Below, one piece after another: positions 48,567 to 59,835 of a stretch of DNA of 64,000 bases. The stretch is taken from contig CAJNDS010000432.1 in the NCBI GenBank assembly GCA_905221605.1, positions 78,155-142,154 of the forward strand, in the 5' to 3' direction. The notes below the pieces were generated by a model, which did not search any database, was not told where the DNA came from, and saw nothing but the letters and a program-made list of their open reading frames with translations. The first letter of the stretch is position 1. Each line of letters starts with the position of its first letter. The position numbers and the translations under genes are program-made. Source of the stretch: Symbiodinium natans (lineage: Eukaryota; Sar; Dinophyceae; Suessiales; Symbiodiniaceae).

Positions 48567-49170
48567 TGAGCCATAGTGAGCCTCACTTAAGCTCAGGTGG
48601 TATCTGACTGCAGACACCCCAGCTGTGACGAAAGTGGCGCAGGCACGGAGCGAACAGGGGTCGCTCCAACTTGCCCCCCCCCCAAAGCCCCAAAGGCCAA
48701 ATGCCACCTGCAGGTGCAGACATGGCAGAGTTCCGGCAAGCTAGTCGTCCGCAACGTCAGCAGGCTGACCTGAAACGGGTCGAACTTGGAGATGCTGCCT
48801 TTGGAGAAACGCTGGGGATCGCGACACACACTTCAGCGCGAGGAGAGCACACTTGGTGAAAGAGGGCCTGGTTCCACCGTGTGGTTCCCTGGGAGAAGAG
48901 GTGGTCGCCTCAAGTCGACACTTTCCCTAAAAAAAGGATTTGGCGTGTGGGAAGCACCACTGCAATCTATGCTGCAGTCAACATGCTCCGCTTGCCTTTA
49001 AAGAGAGCATCTGGCTGAAAAGGCGGGGGTCCAGTGTTTTCCGGATGCCAAGAGCGAAAAAAAAGTCATCAAAGGCCGATGCAGGGCGATCTCCGCTGCC
49101 CCCGCCTCAAAGTGCACCACGGGCCAGGATGCCGGTGCAGGGCATGCATTATGCCGAATTATGCCCCATC
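48567..49170. other. weak open frames only
   Basis: A + block at about 48718-48830 (DMAEFRQASRPQRQQADLKR) and a Lys/Ser/Pro-rich one at about 49050-49130 are possible exons. Nothing is recognised. Confidence 0.25.
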
Positions 49171-49270
49171 CATAAATGGGGGTTTCCGAAATTAGGGGTA
49201 CCCTCTTGTTCGGTCCTGAAAAAAGAAGGGAATCCGACTATTTGAGAGTCTATGTTAGGGGACTAAGGGG
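49165..49270. repeat. dispersed repeat family, copy E (weak)
   Basis: Reads GGGGGTTTCCGAAATTAGGG, GTACCCTCTTG, ...GAAGGGAATCCGACTATTTG and ...AAGGGGTCCCC. It shares the opening and closing words of copy A. Confidence 0.45.
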
Positions 49271-49413
49271 TCCCCAGACATCTATAGGATGTTTGTGTGC
49301 ATGTTTAAGAAGCTGAAGGCATGCTCTTCCAGCTGCGGAGTCCTTGGCTCGTGTTGGCGATGCTTGGGCAGGAGCCTGAGTCTTGGAGCGTAGTCGCCAG
49401 ACGTAAGGGGCCA

Positions 49414-49704
49414 TCAGTGAAGCCTTTGTAAAAACTGCATGGACTCTTGCAGAAGCTCAAAAGATGTAGAGAAGGTGGACTTCCTCGCCATTTCCCGAGC
49501 AGCAGCCGCTGTACTCTCATCAAGTGCATTCAGCACAATGGCAGCTGAGGTCTGTTCGAGTGAGCTTTTTGCATGCCACACACGCGCTGCATCCTTGTGC
49601 TTACCTGAAGGCTTCTGGTTTGGAGCATGCCTTCCACTCGCACGGCTGTGTGCTCCAGCCCGATGTCTCTGCCAAACGACATGCTCTCTGAGCCTGAGAG
49701 TCAA
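49414..49704. other. ambiguous coding block, both strands open
   Basis: The minus frame reads SSLEQTSAAIVLNALDESTA then AREMARKSTFSTSFELLQES; the plus frame reads SSKDVEKVDFLAISRAAAAV then LSSSAFSTMAAEVCSSELF. Either could be an exon. The general + strand direction of the window favours plus, while the sequence quality slightly favours minus. Confidence 0.25.
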
Positions 49705-50299
49705 CCTAGTGGCACGAGTTGTCTCTTTCTCAGGTACGCGTCGACTTGCTCATCTGAGAATGACGACTGCAGAGCGCTACAGAGATCGGATTGCCAAGCG
49801 CACAAAGGGTGTCGGTGGGCAGTCATGCTGGCTCTCTGGATTCATCAGTAGGTGAGCTTGCAGGCAGCCTTGTTTCAAGCGGATCTGCTGGCTCCATGTG
49901 GATTGATGCGAGGTAGGCACACTTTGCTCGGAGTTCCGCAACTGGCTGGTGCGCCACGACGAGTCGCTGAAGCGGAAGGAGTGGGGCTGGATCCCACGAC
50001 TTCTTGGCTTGACTTTGTCCGTCTAGAAGTTTGCGCAGGCGGAGATCTCTGAAACCGACACCAAAGCGGATGCCCAGCTTGTGGAACAGGCAACTTGTTT
50101 TTTTTGAGCCGTGGGCCCTTCTTCTGGGCCATGCATGTACGTACTACTGGGCAGAGGTTTTGTTCACTTCGAGTGGGGCCAGACATGTAGAAACACGGCC
50201 TCGCAGTTGCTCACATCTTAGATTCAGACGTTGTCGGCTAGGTGCTGGTCCTCATGGCCAAGCAGGTCTGGGGCGCAGTTGGACTTTCCTCATTCTCCC

Positions 50300-50338
50300 T
50301 CGCCCTGTCTCGCTCCCCTGTCTCTGTCTCCGTCTCTG

Positions 50339-50376
<38 letters not shown>

Positions 50377-50378
50377 CT
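50300..50378. repeat. TCTCTC/GTCTCTGTCTC pyrimidine tract
   Basis: CTGTCTCTGTCTCCGTCTCTG, then a long (CT)n. Simple sequence. Confidence 0.9.
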
Positions 50379-51700
50379 GTTGCTTTCCTGAGGCGGATCA
50401 ATTGGCAACCATGGTGTCGAGCGATCTTGACCAACTGCGGCTGGCCCTCACCAGGTCTGTGAGCCGCAGCCATGACATGGGTCAGATGCACTTAGGGCCT
50501 TTGGCATTGAAGCCTTGGGGGATTTAGGGTTGCCTTGTCTTCCTGTCTTCTTCACGACTGATGTCAGCCAAGCAAGCTTTATGGGAGCCCCTAAAAGCTT
50601 TAGCTTATATTGCACGTGAAACATGACCTCGCAGTTGTCAGTGTAAAGAGAAATCAGCAAAATTTAGGGCATACAAGCAGACAGCAACCGACCAATCATT
50701 TACAGTACCCTTGTTCCAAACATCTCCTCTGCTACGGGGCAGAGTCAGCTTCTGGACTGGAGTTGAAACGCCTCAAAGCAGCTCCTGAGCACGACCCAGC
50801 AGCAGCAAATCCCTCTCTCAAGCCTCTGCTTCAGCCGTGGTTCAGGCTGAGCACATCTGGGTTGCTACTCCCACAGCTTTTGCATTGCTGCATGTCTGGA
50901 ACAAACATACTCTGCCCAAACGGTGGCGGTCGACGCACTGGTCTTCTCTTCTTGAGCTGGGCACTTCACATCGCCTACAGTTCGGGACAATGGCAGAAGA
51001 ACGGCAAGCCGCTGCAAAAGGATTACCATGCCTTTCCACACGCAAGCTTGCCCTCGCCACAGACCTCTTGCTTGCCAAAAAAGGTGGTACTGGAGTCCAA
51101 ATCCACACTCAGTGCAGGGAACAACGTTGACCCCAAAAAGGGGCGGCCTGGCTTCGAGTTCAAAGTGATGACTGTTTATTTCGACTTCTGCCTCTAGCAC
51201 CCCTAGAACGTCACGAGCAAAACAACGACGCTCTCCCAACGCATCTCAACTACCGCCCTCAACGCCCGACCATGCATCTGAAGAACGGAAGTCTCTCACA
51301 AGTCTCACCAGATGAGTGCAATGTGGTTTGGATAATTGCACGCCCATGAAGCTACGGCAACTACGGCTGTGGTCGCAGGTTCCTCGAGATCTCCCCTGAC
51401 TTCCGCAAAGCATCCTTGTCAATAGGCATGGAGCCCCAAGAGCAGCCCCGAGCTCAGAATTCTTGAAGCACCGCAACAGTAACCCAGAGCCATGTCTGTT
51501 CCTGTTGCCTCCATGGCATGTCGCCCTGTGTCCGTCACTCGTGGGCTAAGGCTCTGAATCGTAAACCTTGTTACCCTGAGAGTCTCAGGTGTGTCGCGTG
51601 CAGAGCCTTGCCCCGCAAAGTCGTCAACGACGCTGCAACAGGCCTGGCACGCAGGGCCAGGGTTCAAAAATGGCTCTTGGCAGCCTCAGGCGGAACGCCC
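50379..51700. other. no recognised gene
   Basis: Open frames on both strands (for example 50610-51197 plus, 50865-51239 minus) have no family likeness. 50515-50530 holds a single TTTAGGG-like word. Confidence 0.3.
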
Positions 51701-51702
51701 CC

Positions 51703-51822
51703 AAAATTTCAAAATGTACTCCAAAATATACTCCAAAGTACACCAAAGTATGCCCCCGCAAATATACCCGCCAAATATACCCCAAAATATGCCCCAAAAT
51801 GTACCCCAAAACCCAAAACGGC
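51703..51822. repeat. CCAAAATATACC-type minisatellite
   Basis: About ten imperfect 10-12 base units (CTCCAAAATATA, CCCCAAAATATG, CCGCCAAATATAC). Confidence 0.85.
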
Positions 51823-53275
51823 CAAGCCCCGAAACCCCAGAACGATAAAGCCAGGCTCAGACGGATCCGTCTACAGGATGGGCGTGGAGACCGTGCTCTC
51901 GGCGGCGGCCACTCAAAATCAACAGCCGACATTGAAACGTAGTTTGTTCTGTATCGTGGGGCTTTAGGAAATTTAGAATTTGGGCCTTAGAGCTTTAGGG
52001 GCCCAGAGGTTTTGAGGGCTTTGACTGAGAAATTTCTTCTGAAATTTTGTCTGGTGTCGCCCTGATCTCAGGAACAAACCCAGAAGGTGCTGGCTGACAA
52101 GCTTCGATTTCCACTCAGCCTCTCCAGCAGTCTGTTTGTGGCCTTCCCGGCAGGATTTCAGACTTCGTTGCATTTACCTTATCGCACCTCGCGAGATTCG
52201 TAGTTGTACATACCTAGCACTCTTCCTATAGTCAGATGTAAGGCGGCGGCGCAGAGAGTAGGTCTGAATCAAGTGCTGCTGCCGAAAGCATGGCACTCGT
52301 TCCTTTGGTATGCATGATGGCTCAAGTCCGTGCTTGAGCCATGCCAGGGTGTAGGCTTGTATGCCAGGAAACGGTTTGCTGCGGTACCTCTCCTGCTCTA
52401 CCTCTGTGATGTAGCTGTGGGTCGCAATACTCGCAGTCGCAGTCTCTTGCAGTGCCCAACAACAGCACGAAGCCCCGTCGATCATGCAATGCAGAGTCTG
52501 CTGGAACCGGCGGGCTGGCACTGCGGCAACTATGCCCGACTCCCAGATTTCCAGCACGGGCACCCTCTGAGTTTTAACTCGCTTGCAGACATGCATCAAG
52601 TGCATTCAGCTCGATGGTCTTACCGGTTTTCGCAGGCAGTCTTTTGCAAGCAGTCAGAATGTAGTAGCACCGACTAGAATGACCAGAAGCATCATTCCCA
52701 CCGTTGGTCAACTGATCAGACTTGTTCTCACAACTGCAGCTTCTTGGAAGACTGTGCAAGTCTGTGCAGTATGCAAGGCGCTCAATCGCCCGAGCTCTTG
52801 CACCTTGCTGGGGCTGCGCCGCTCTCAGCCCACGCCTGACAAGCTCAAACCGTGCCAAGACTGACTGGGAGGGGGGGGGTGTAGGAGCGCATGCAATTGC
52901 CAAGTCTATCTGCTGCCTACTGGGAAGACACCCAGTCCGGCAGAGGGCGTGTGACTTGCGCTCAGGATCATCCTCGGCCGAGCTGCGGGAGCCCCGGGGT
53001 CGGGCAAGGGTTGAACATGTTCCAAGAATTTTCAACATGCTTTCAACAGCCACCTTTCGGAAGCTGCCGTTCGAGGCCTTGGTCAGTGGCTACTCGGAGT
53101 ACATACCGCCCCAGGACACACCAGCTTCCTGCACATTGCAGAGTAGAGTCAAAGCTATAGGGAGTTGCTGAGTCGCCGGTCTCTGCAAGAGCACTCGTGC
53201 AGATCTACCGCGCGGGTGACTACCGGCCTGCTCGCCACGCATTGTGCGAACACTTGTCGAGCTCCTTCCTTGTAT
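51823..53275. other. weak coding-like blocks, no recognised gene
   Basis: Possible + exons at about 52490-52590 (QSLLEPAGWHCGNYARLPDF) and about 53025-53160 (STATFRKLPFEALVSGYSEY). A minus-strand frame at 52574-53053 overlaps. Nothing can be assigned. Confidence 0.3.
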
Positions 53276-53365
53276 AACATATTCCTATTTTTTGATATAA
53301 ATTTTTAATCCCGTGATTAGATTTTGTTATTGCATGATAATATTATTTGATCCTCCTTAAGCCAC
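53276..53365. other. short AT-rich island
   Basis: About 90 bases are strikingly AT-rich (TTTTTTGATATAAATTTTTA, ATTGCATGATAATATTATTT) within GC-rich surroundings. It lies upstream of the RCC1-like gene; it may be an intron core or an origin- or promoter-like element. No motif is recognised. Confidence 0.6.
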
Positions 53366-53441
53366 CTTTGCATGTCCCTCCAGGCACTCCTTCGAGCTCC
53401 GGGAGGACAAGTCGGATCGGACCTCAGCCCTTCCACGGTCC

Positions 53442-53507
53442 TAAGCCCTAAACCCTAAGCCCTAAGCCCTAAGCCCTAAACCCTAAACCCTAAACCCTAA
53501 ACCCTGT
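53442..53507. repeat. telomere-like array just upstream of an acceptor
   Basis: Ten or so CCCTAAR units (CCCTAAG then CCCTAAA), ending 14 bases before the RCC1-exon acceptor AACCTCAG (AG at 53520-53521). Confidence 0.95.
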
Positions 53508-53521
53508 GAAGTTAACCTCAG

Positions 53522-55280
53522 GTTTGGGCGAGGGGTAGAAATGACTTCGGCCAGCTCGGTGATGGAAGTGTCGCTCACCGAGAGACGCCGGTGGAGGCCA
53601 GAGCGGTATTCACCGTTGGTAGAGGATTGGAGATTCATCATCACTAAGATTCGGGTTGTTTTTTTTTCGCAGCTGCTGCAGCTCTTTGCGAGGTCTTCAT
53701 CAATGCGCTGCAAGCTTCTGCTGGTGAATGGCTGTGTCTGAGATAGTCAGATAGCCTGTGTTCCTTGAAGAGTCATCGCTGCTAAGTTCATGAGGCACAG
53801 CCTGTTCCTCCGCAATGATGGCGTCTGCCTCTCGGCCACGGCATGCGACGGGAAACTTCACAGCCAATTCCTGGCCATGCGCTGCTCAGGTCGTCTTCGC
53901 CTGTGGCAGAAACGACTTCGGACAACTGGGGGAGGGCACCAGGCTCCGATCAGCTAGAGGTTGCTAGACGTCTCGGATCCCTTGTCCCTCAGCTGTGAGG
54001 TTTGAAGAACTCCCTAAATCCGGAGGAGTGATCGTGTTTCCTGCCAGGGTCACGCGGATCTTCCCCATGCCACGCTCTCAGTGGTGACATTCTCGGCTTC
54101 TTGAACATGCAGCGTTTCCCACCTCCAGGCTGATTGCCAAGTACATCGTTGCTGTCAGCGGGGGTGGCTACCACAGCCTACTGCTTCGAGACGATGGAGT
54201 GGCGCAGGCATACGCAGCATGCGGGGAGGGTTCAGTGACCCGACCCGGTGGCAACAGGACATACTCACGGCCATACCCAACACGCCCGTATTCATCTGAT
54301 ATCTTTAGATATCTTTAGATCGTCACTGCTTGTTGCTGATGACAGGGCAGTCGACGCCAGAGTGTGTCCCGAATTATCCGTGAAGATTCGGTGCGCAGTC
54401 GCATTAGGCCATGGGGCACAATCGTTATGGACAGCTTGGGGATGACTCCTACGCCTTCGCCTCAATTCGAAAAGCGTTGAGGGGAACAAGTATGAAGAAG
54501 TGCTGGTGCAAGTGCAGAAGAATCGCCATCAATGATCATGGCAGTATCGCCATCTTGGCCGAAGGTGTCAAAGACAAAGCCTGTCTCAGCAAGGGGCTCA
54601 GGGAGTGGCTCAGAGGCCATGGCATGCCGATGCTACACGGAAACATGAGCGGAGGTCCTCGACAATGTGACTGCGATCGCAGCTGCTGGTCCCGCACCCT
54701 ACCACTACCATCACCTAACAGACCTAACATCGCCTACCCGCTTGGTGGTTAAGAACTGGCTTGCGGGCAGGACATCACAGCGTGTTCCTTCGTGGAGACG
54801 GCAGTGCCTGGACAGTAGGCCAGCATGTCCTGATTTCGAAGCTCGGTCTCATTCATGTAGTGGGCGAAGAACGTCCCCTGTTCGTCAGGACGGAACCACT
54901 ATGGTCAACTCGGTGACAGGAATGAGCGACAGTTTCATTTGCACTTGCTGACACCATGGGAGAGGAACCACAAACCTTGGGCAGGACAACCATCGACAAA
55001 ATCACCCCCATCCAGGTCCAGATCCTGACAGAGTGAACTTGATCAAGTGAATCATCTGATTTCGCGCTGCATGGAGGTGCTCACTGATGTGAGTCGCATT
55101 CTTGCCAAGGATGATTACAGAACCGCCGGCAAGCTTTCTGGGACCCAGGGCTTAAGACTGAAGCGCTCGGAGAGTTGCGTGGAATGCGTGGAATGCTGCA
55201 TTAGCCAGGCCTTTTCCTGTTGAACAACGGCAGCCTTGTGGCGGCAGGAGACTTTGAATCAGGCACGCAGGGTAAGAAGA
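53522..55280 (+). CDS. RCC1-repeat (beta-propeller) protein gene
   Basis: Blades in order: VWARGRNDFGQLGDGSV (53522-), VIAAKFMRHSLFLRNDGVCL (~53776-53840), VVFACGRNDFGQLGEGTRLR (~53888-53957, donor AG|GTTGCT), KYIVAVSGGGYHSLLLRDDG (~54130-54230), GHNRYGQLGDDSYA (~54411), NVTAIAAAGPAPYH (~54664), RVFLRGDGSAWTVGQ (~54782), SSGRNHYGQLGDR (~54880) and FLLNNGSLVAAGDF (~55215). The alternation of 'G.N..GQLG' with 'vsaG..HslLlr.DG.v.a.G' is the RCC1 repeat; about seven blades would close the propeller. RCC1-like proteins act as exchange factors or as protein scaffolds. The frame changes between blades are explained by introns. Start and end are not defined. Confidence 0.72.
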
Positions 55281-57385
55281 TGCTTCAAGATAAAAGAGCC
55301 AGCTTCGGCAGGGTAGTGAGACTGAGCACTTGTGCTGAAGAGTTGAGAAGTCTGAAATTGGCGGTTGTTTCTACATCAGCGTCCCTTGCAGGTGTCTAAC
55401 ATAGAACAAGCCACAATTGCAGACCCCTTTGCAGGGCTACCGAGAAGTCTGACAGATTGGTCAGGATCTCGGTCTGAAGCTTTCCTGCCTTTGCCTGTCC
55501 TTGCATAGCCCCCAAAGCATGCCAGCGCGGTTTTTTGAGCTACCCGGGTGGTGATCCATCAGCCACCCTGTACCTGGAAAAGCACTTTGAACTAAGCGCG
55601 CTTCGATCCATTGAATGCATCAAGAATCAAGATGACTCTCTGGCCAGGGATCCCATCCAAGTCTTCACTCCGGCTGAGGTCCGCAGTCAGACTTGCTGTG
55701 TGTGATCAATGCGTTGGCAGTCAGGGTGTGGAAGAGTTACAGATTTACAGTTGGCAGTGGCTGGAGGTTCAGACGATTCCGTTGACTGCTTGAGCTGAGA
55801 ACAACTCTCTGCCCCGTTGCCTTCTGGAACTTCAAGGTCAAGGAGAGCAAGGCAAAGTAGGTACTGCCAGTGCCTCCAGTAGAGCCCTGTTTCACCCCAA
55901 CTTGGACAACATCGGCGCTCTGCAGATGGACTCTACTCACCCAGTCAGATCCCAGCTTCGTTTGTTCAGCCAGCTGCCAGTTTGGGTGCACGCGATGCCA
56001 GGGATGCACGGGCGGTCCGCAAGCAGCAGAGGCACAGGCCCTCTGCACAATATGTCCATCAGCTTCAAGCATCAATGGTCTGCGCAAAACTGTGCAGTGT
56101 GCGACACAATGCGCTTCTTTGATTTCGCTTCAAGGCATCTGCAATACAGCCTCTACCTCTTCTGCGCCAAATGGTGGTTGCAGAATCTGGTTGGTTGACT
56201 GGCAAGGTGTGTCGCAGTGTCAGAGACCAACAAGCTGGAGAGTCACCAATTACTCCTACATGCTTGAAGCTGTGTTGCGGTTTGCGTGGCATGTGCTGGG
56301 AGCTCCGAAGCCCAAGATACGAAGGATCAAGACAACAGAAAGAAAGCCTTCCAGTTGAACAGCCCAACGTTTTATGATGTTAGGAGAGGATGTATGACAT
56401 AACGCCGAAATACAGAACCGCACAAGAGGCACAGGAAGAGCCATACAGGCCAGGACCAAGGCGCACATGCTTCTTAAGGCGGTGTATGGAGAAGGACGAG
56501 GAGGAAGTAACTCTGATAAGTGAAGACTTGGAGCAGGATCCGAAGGATGTCCCTGCGTTCCTCTGACTTTCAGGAAGTCCCAGACCCACAGTGTATTTCT
56601 ACAATCTTATTTCATGGGAACGGAATTGGAAATATGTGGCAGAAATTGGCAGCACATAGGTTCATTCTGAAGCTTAGTAGTTCCATCTACTTTGCCTGCA
56701 GGAGTCGGGGCAAGAGTCTGAGCGAGCTGGACAGCGCAAGTTGGTGCAGAGCCAGGCAATCTATCCAGTGGTACCTTTAGCCCTCAGCCTTCAGCCTTTA
56801 GGGCTTCAGGGTTTTCTGAGGCTAGGGTTATACATGTTCATGTTGTACCAAGTTTAGTATTGTTACCGTTCTACTAAGCGAAGTTCCGGAAGAGTACTTC
56901 GGGATACCCCTATTGGAAATGGTTACCCGCAATTGTGCGAAGTTCGCGGCCAGGGGATCCTGATTTGGGGGGAAGAACAGGTTGTGTTAGCTAAACAAAG
57001 AAGCTGCAGGATTGTTTCTGTGGTTTTGGCTGGGGCAACTACTACCACTACTACCAGTACTATGCTAGACCCCGTTCCCGTTCATAGAGGGTGAGCAAAA
57101 ACCCCGAAGTTGTTAGGGGGGGGGGGGGCCTCGATACGAAAGCGAGTGCAACATTACATTGATGATATGCAATCTGGAGTCCGGTCAGATGATGGTCAGA
57201 CAGGAGATACCAGTGCCGGTGGCCACACCTCGCTCCAAGCGGCGGCCTCCAAGCGCACAAGATCAGGAGTTACCATGGGAGTTTCAATGGAGTTTCAATG
57301 AAACATGTTGAGTCTCCAGATCACTTAGACATGTACTCGCAAGGGTCTTAAGGTAAGCTGCAGGAGCCACGCGACCGACCGCAAA
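55281..57385. other. no recognised gene; 3' region of RCC1-like gene
   Basis: Open frames at 55870-56358 and 55902-56198 (+) overlap and have no family likeness. A degenerate telomere-like stretch (TTTAGGGCTTCAGGGTTTTC) is at about 56795. A short ACTACCACTACTACC run is at about 57040 and poly-G at 57116-57128. Confidence 0.3.
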
Positions 57386-57946
57386 GTGTGCGCTCGTGCC
57401 CCACTCACGCGCCATGCAGGAGCTGTCAGCAACCTGTCAACTTTTGGAGAGCTCTTTGCTGTTTTCTTTTTGCAAAACCAGCAGGTACTTCCCCGCCGTG
57501 GATGTGCGAGGTCGAGAGCGCTGCATGCAATCGTGCAAGCAAGTGAAGAACAGCAACCCGGGCAGGGGCTATTCCCAATGGTCGCAGAAGCCGCTGATGT
57601 GAAGGAAGCGGTTATGAAACTGCACTCTCACCTAAACGCGTTCAGGCGATTGTGTTCCCTGTCAGGTCTTCACACGCCAGTGAAATATCCCGAATGTGGA
57701 AACCACATCGTGGCTCGAAAAGGGACAATCCATGCAGAGTTTAGACATTCGTTTCGGGGGCATGACGACGTGGATAGAATATTAACGGAAAAGGTGAGTT
57801 CTCAAAAAGCATGTTCTGATTTTTTAATAAAGAAGGGCAGACGAACCATGATCTATGCCAACTTCATGTCTTCGTTACGGGCGGCCCCCCAAAGCTATGC
57901 CGCGGCAATTGTTATGATAACACCTAAAATACCTCTGTCTCTGTAG
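57386..57946 (+). CDS. open frame of 186 codons, unknown
   Basis: The part from about 57484 (VLPRRGCARSRALHAIVQAS, then EEQQPGQGLFPMVAEAADVK and EAVMKLHSHLNAFRRLCSLS) looks coding. After about 57660 composition drifts towards AT-rich (EFRHSFRGHDDVDRILTEK, then ACSDFLIKKGRRTMIYANFM) and a GT donor-like AAAAG|GTGAGT lies at 57791-57796. The frame stops at 57946. It may be one exon ending at 57791. No family is recognised. Confidence 0.4.
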   Translation: MCARAPLTRHAGAVSNLSTFGELFAVFFLQNQQVLPRRGCARSRALHAIVQASEEQQPGQGLFPMVAEAADVKEAVMKLHSHLNAFRRLCSLSGLHTPVKYPECGNHIVARKGTIHAEFRHSFRGHDDVDRILTEKVSSQKACSDFLIKKGRRTMIYANFMSSLRAAPQSYAAAIVMITPKIPLSL

Positions 57947-58262
57947 CAGAACTCGGATCTCCTCGGCAATTCGAGTTCTATCTGAATTCTAATATATCAT
58001 TATCTAATATTCGTGAATTGAATTTTCTTATTTCATGGAAAAAATCTAAATCTTTCCAAAAACTAGATAACACGGAATATTGTTTCATACGTCGACAACA
58101 CTAATATATTGGTATCTCTAAATACAGGGAAACTTCTTCCATCCTTATGAAATGATCGATATGCATGTCTGATTTATAATATAAGGTTCTTCCGAATCTA
58201 AAGATTTCGTGAAAAGTATATCCCCATAAAAGGCTACGGGCTCGACCCCTATTTTCGCTCTG
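57947..58262. other. AT-rich island with sharp borders
   Basis: About 300 bases rich in A/T (ATTCTAATATATCATTATCT, TTTCATGGAAAAAATCTAAA) with a small hairpin near the start (AACTCG...CGAGTT). It looks unlike any other part of the window. No open frame is longer than a few dozen codons. Confidence 0.75.
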
Positions 58263-58338
58263 CGGCCGCCCTGTCGGATGCCCCGCCTCCTCTTCCGGTC
58301 CATTTGGCTGCTTGTGAGGGCCTTGCAGGGGAATCCTG

Positions 58339-58522
58339 AAAATTCCGGGAATTTTAACCCTTTTTGTCTAAAAATCCTGGGAATTTTGGGAATTACCCGG
58401 AGCTGAAAATTCCGGGAATTTTAGGAATTGTCCGGATTGAGGTTTGGGCTTTCCGGGTTGGATTTTAAGGTTCCAACACAACAATGATGACATGGGTGCC
58501 CTTTGAAAATTCCGGGAATTTT
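58339..58522. repeat. AAAATTC-CGG-GAATTTT inverted repeats, three copies
   Basis: Perfect 7-bp arms around CGG at 58339-58355, 58406-58422 and 58506-58522, with partial copies between. They are present again in duplication copy 2, where one carries an A-to-G change (GAAAGTTCC near 60318). Confidence 0.9.
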
Positions 58523-59835
58523 CGGGACCCGGGGATTTTTCGGTTAAGGTTTTGGGGTTTAATAGAAATGGTATAGGGTTTGTGTCCGGCGTTTTGTCGA
58601 GTTGTGGGGGTTTTTGTTTTTTGTTGTAATGGTTTGGGTTTTGTCGGGCGTGGTGGGGGATGGATGGTTTTGGGGGTTTTGTTCTTTCTGATTCATAAAT
58701 TTAATCTTAAGATTGATCGAGGACCCATCTTTTTTTTTAACCCACCAATTTTTTTCTGACCCCCCTCTTTTTTTGCCCCCCCCCCCGCTCTTTTTTGTTC
58801 CCACACCCCCCTCCCCCCGACTGGAGGGGGGGATTTTCGACATCTCCTTTTTGACCCCACCCCTCTCTTGCTCTCCTCCCGACCCCCCTTCTCTCTTTTT
58901 CGACTCCCTCCCCAATTGTCGTTTAATCCCCCCGAGCTTGTTTCTGATCCCCCCCCAACTCCTTGTTGACCCCCCCCCCCCCGAACTTTTGTTCGACCCC
59001 CCCTCCCCTCTTCTCGGGGTGACCCCCCCCCTCTTTTGACCTAATCCAACTCTTTTTTGCTCCCCCTCCTTTCTTCGTGGGCGAAGGGGATTTGAGGTTA
59101 AGGCACTCGGGCTTTCCCAATGGTCGTTATCTCATCCCACTATACGCTTACACGCCATTATTCGACCAGACCGCTTAGTGCTCACCATCTCCAACTTTGC
59201 TTGCTCCCATGACTGTAGCCGTCAAATGCCCACTATCGCCAACTACCATCCTTAGATTTCCTTAAACAAGCCCCGACCCGAAACCCGAACCACGATAAAC
59301 GCTACCCGAAACCTACAAACCAGATAAATGATGGGCTCTTCGCCTTCTTCCATGATGCCGACGTGTCATGTAGAGGTTACATGCCAATGAATCGGGCCTC
59401 ACAAAAAGCCAGGGGGGATGTCAAGAAGAAGAGTGGCCTGATGAACAATCACCACCGGTGCGATGACATTTGGGTTGAAGTCATGACATGTCTCCCGCCC
59501 CTTTTTATCTGACGCCAACTTTTTGTTGACATTGTTCCCATGAACTTCTAACCCCCCCGCCAGCACACCCTGTCCGAGCCTCCCCACCTCTTCCCAAAGC
59601 CGTTTTCTAACCCCCCCCCATCTCCTTGTTGACTTCTGTCTCCCGACGGGAGGCCGCTGCTGTTTTTGCGGGGGGATGGGAGGGGAGGGAAGGGAAGGGT
59701 TTGATTCGGCTGCGACACGGGCAACCCAGCCCAGCTTGAAATCTGCATCCACAAGGTACACACAATAATATATTCAAAATCCAAATTGATTCCATTGCTG
59801 CCGCACTACTGCACTTCAACAGGACTCGGGTGACT

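Noticed and set aside
49414-49855. Firm gene call at the 49.4-49.9 kb frames
   Set aside because: Both strands are open with similar quality and no family match decides between them.
58559-59120. Lys/Gly-rich minus frame and Pro/Phe-rich plus frame (again at 60471-61019)
   Set aside because: Low-complexity C/T blocks in the duplicated unit; differences between copies shift the frame.
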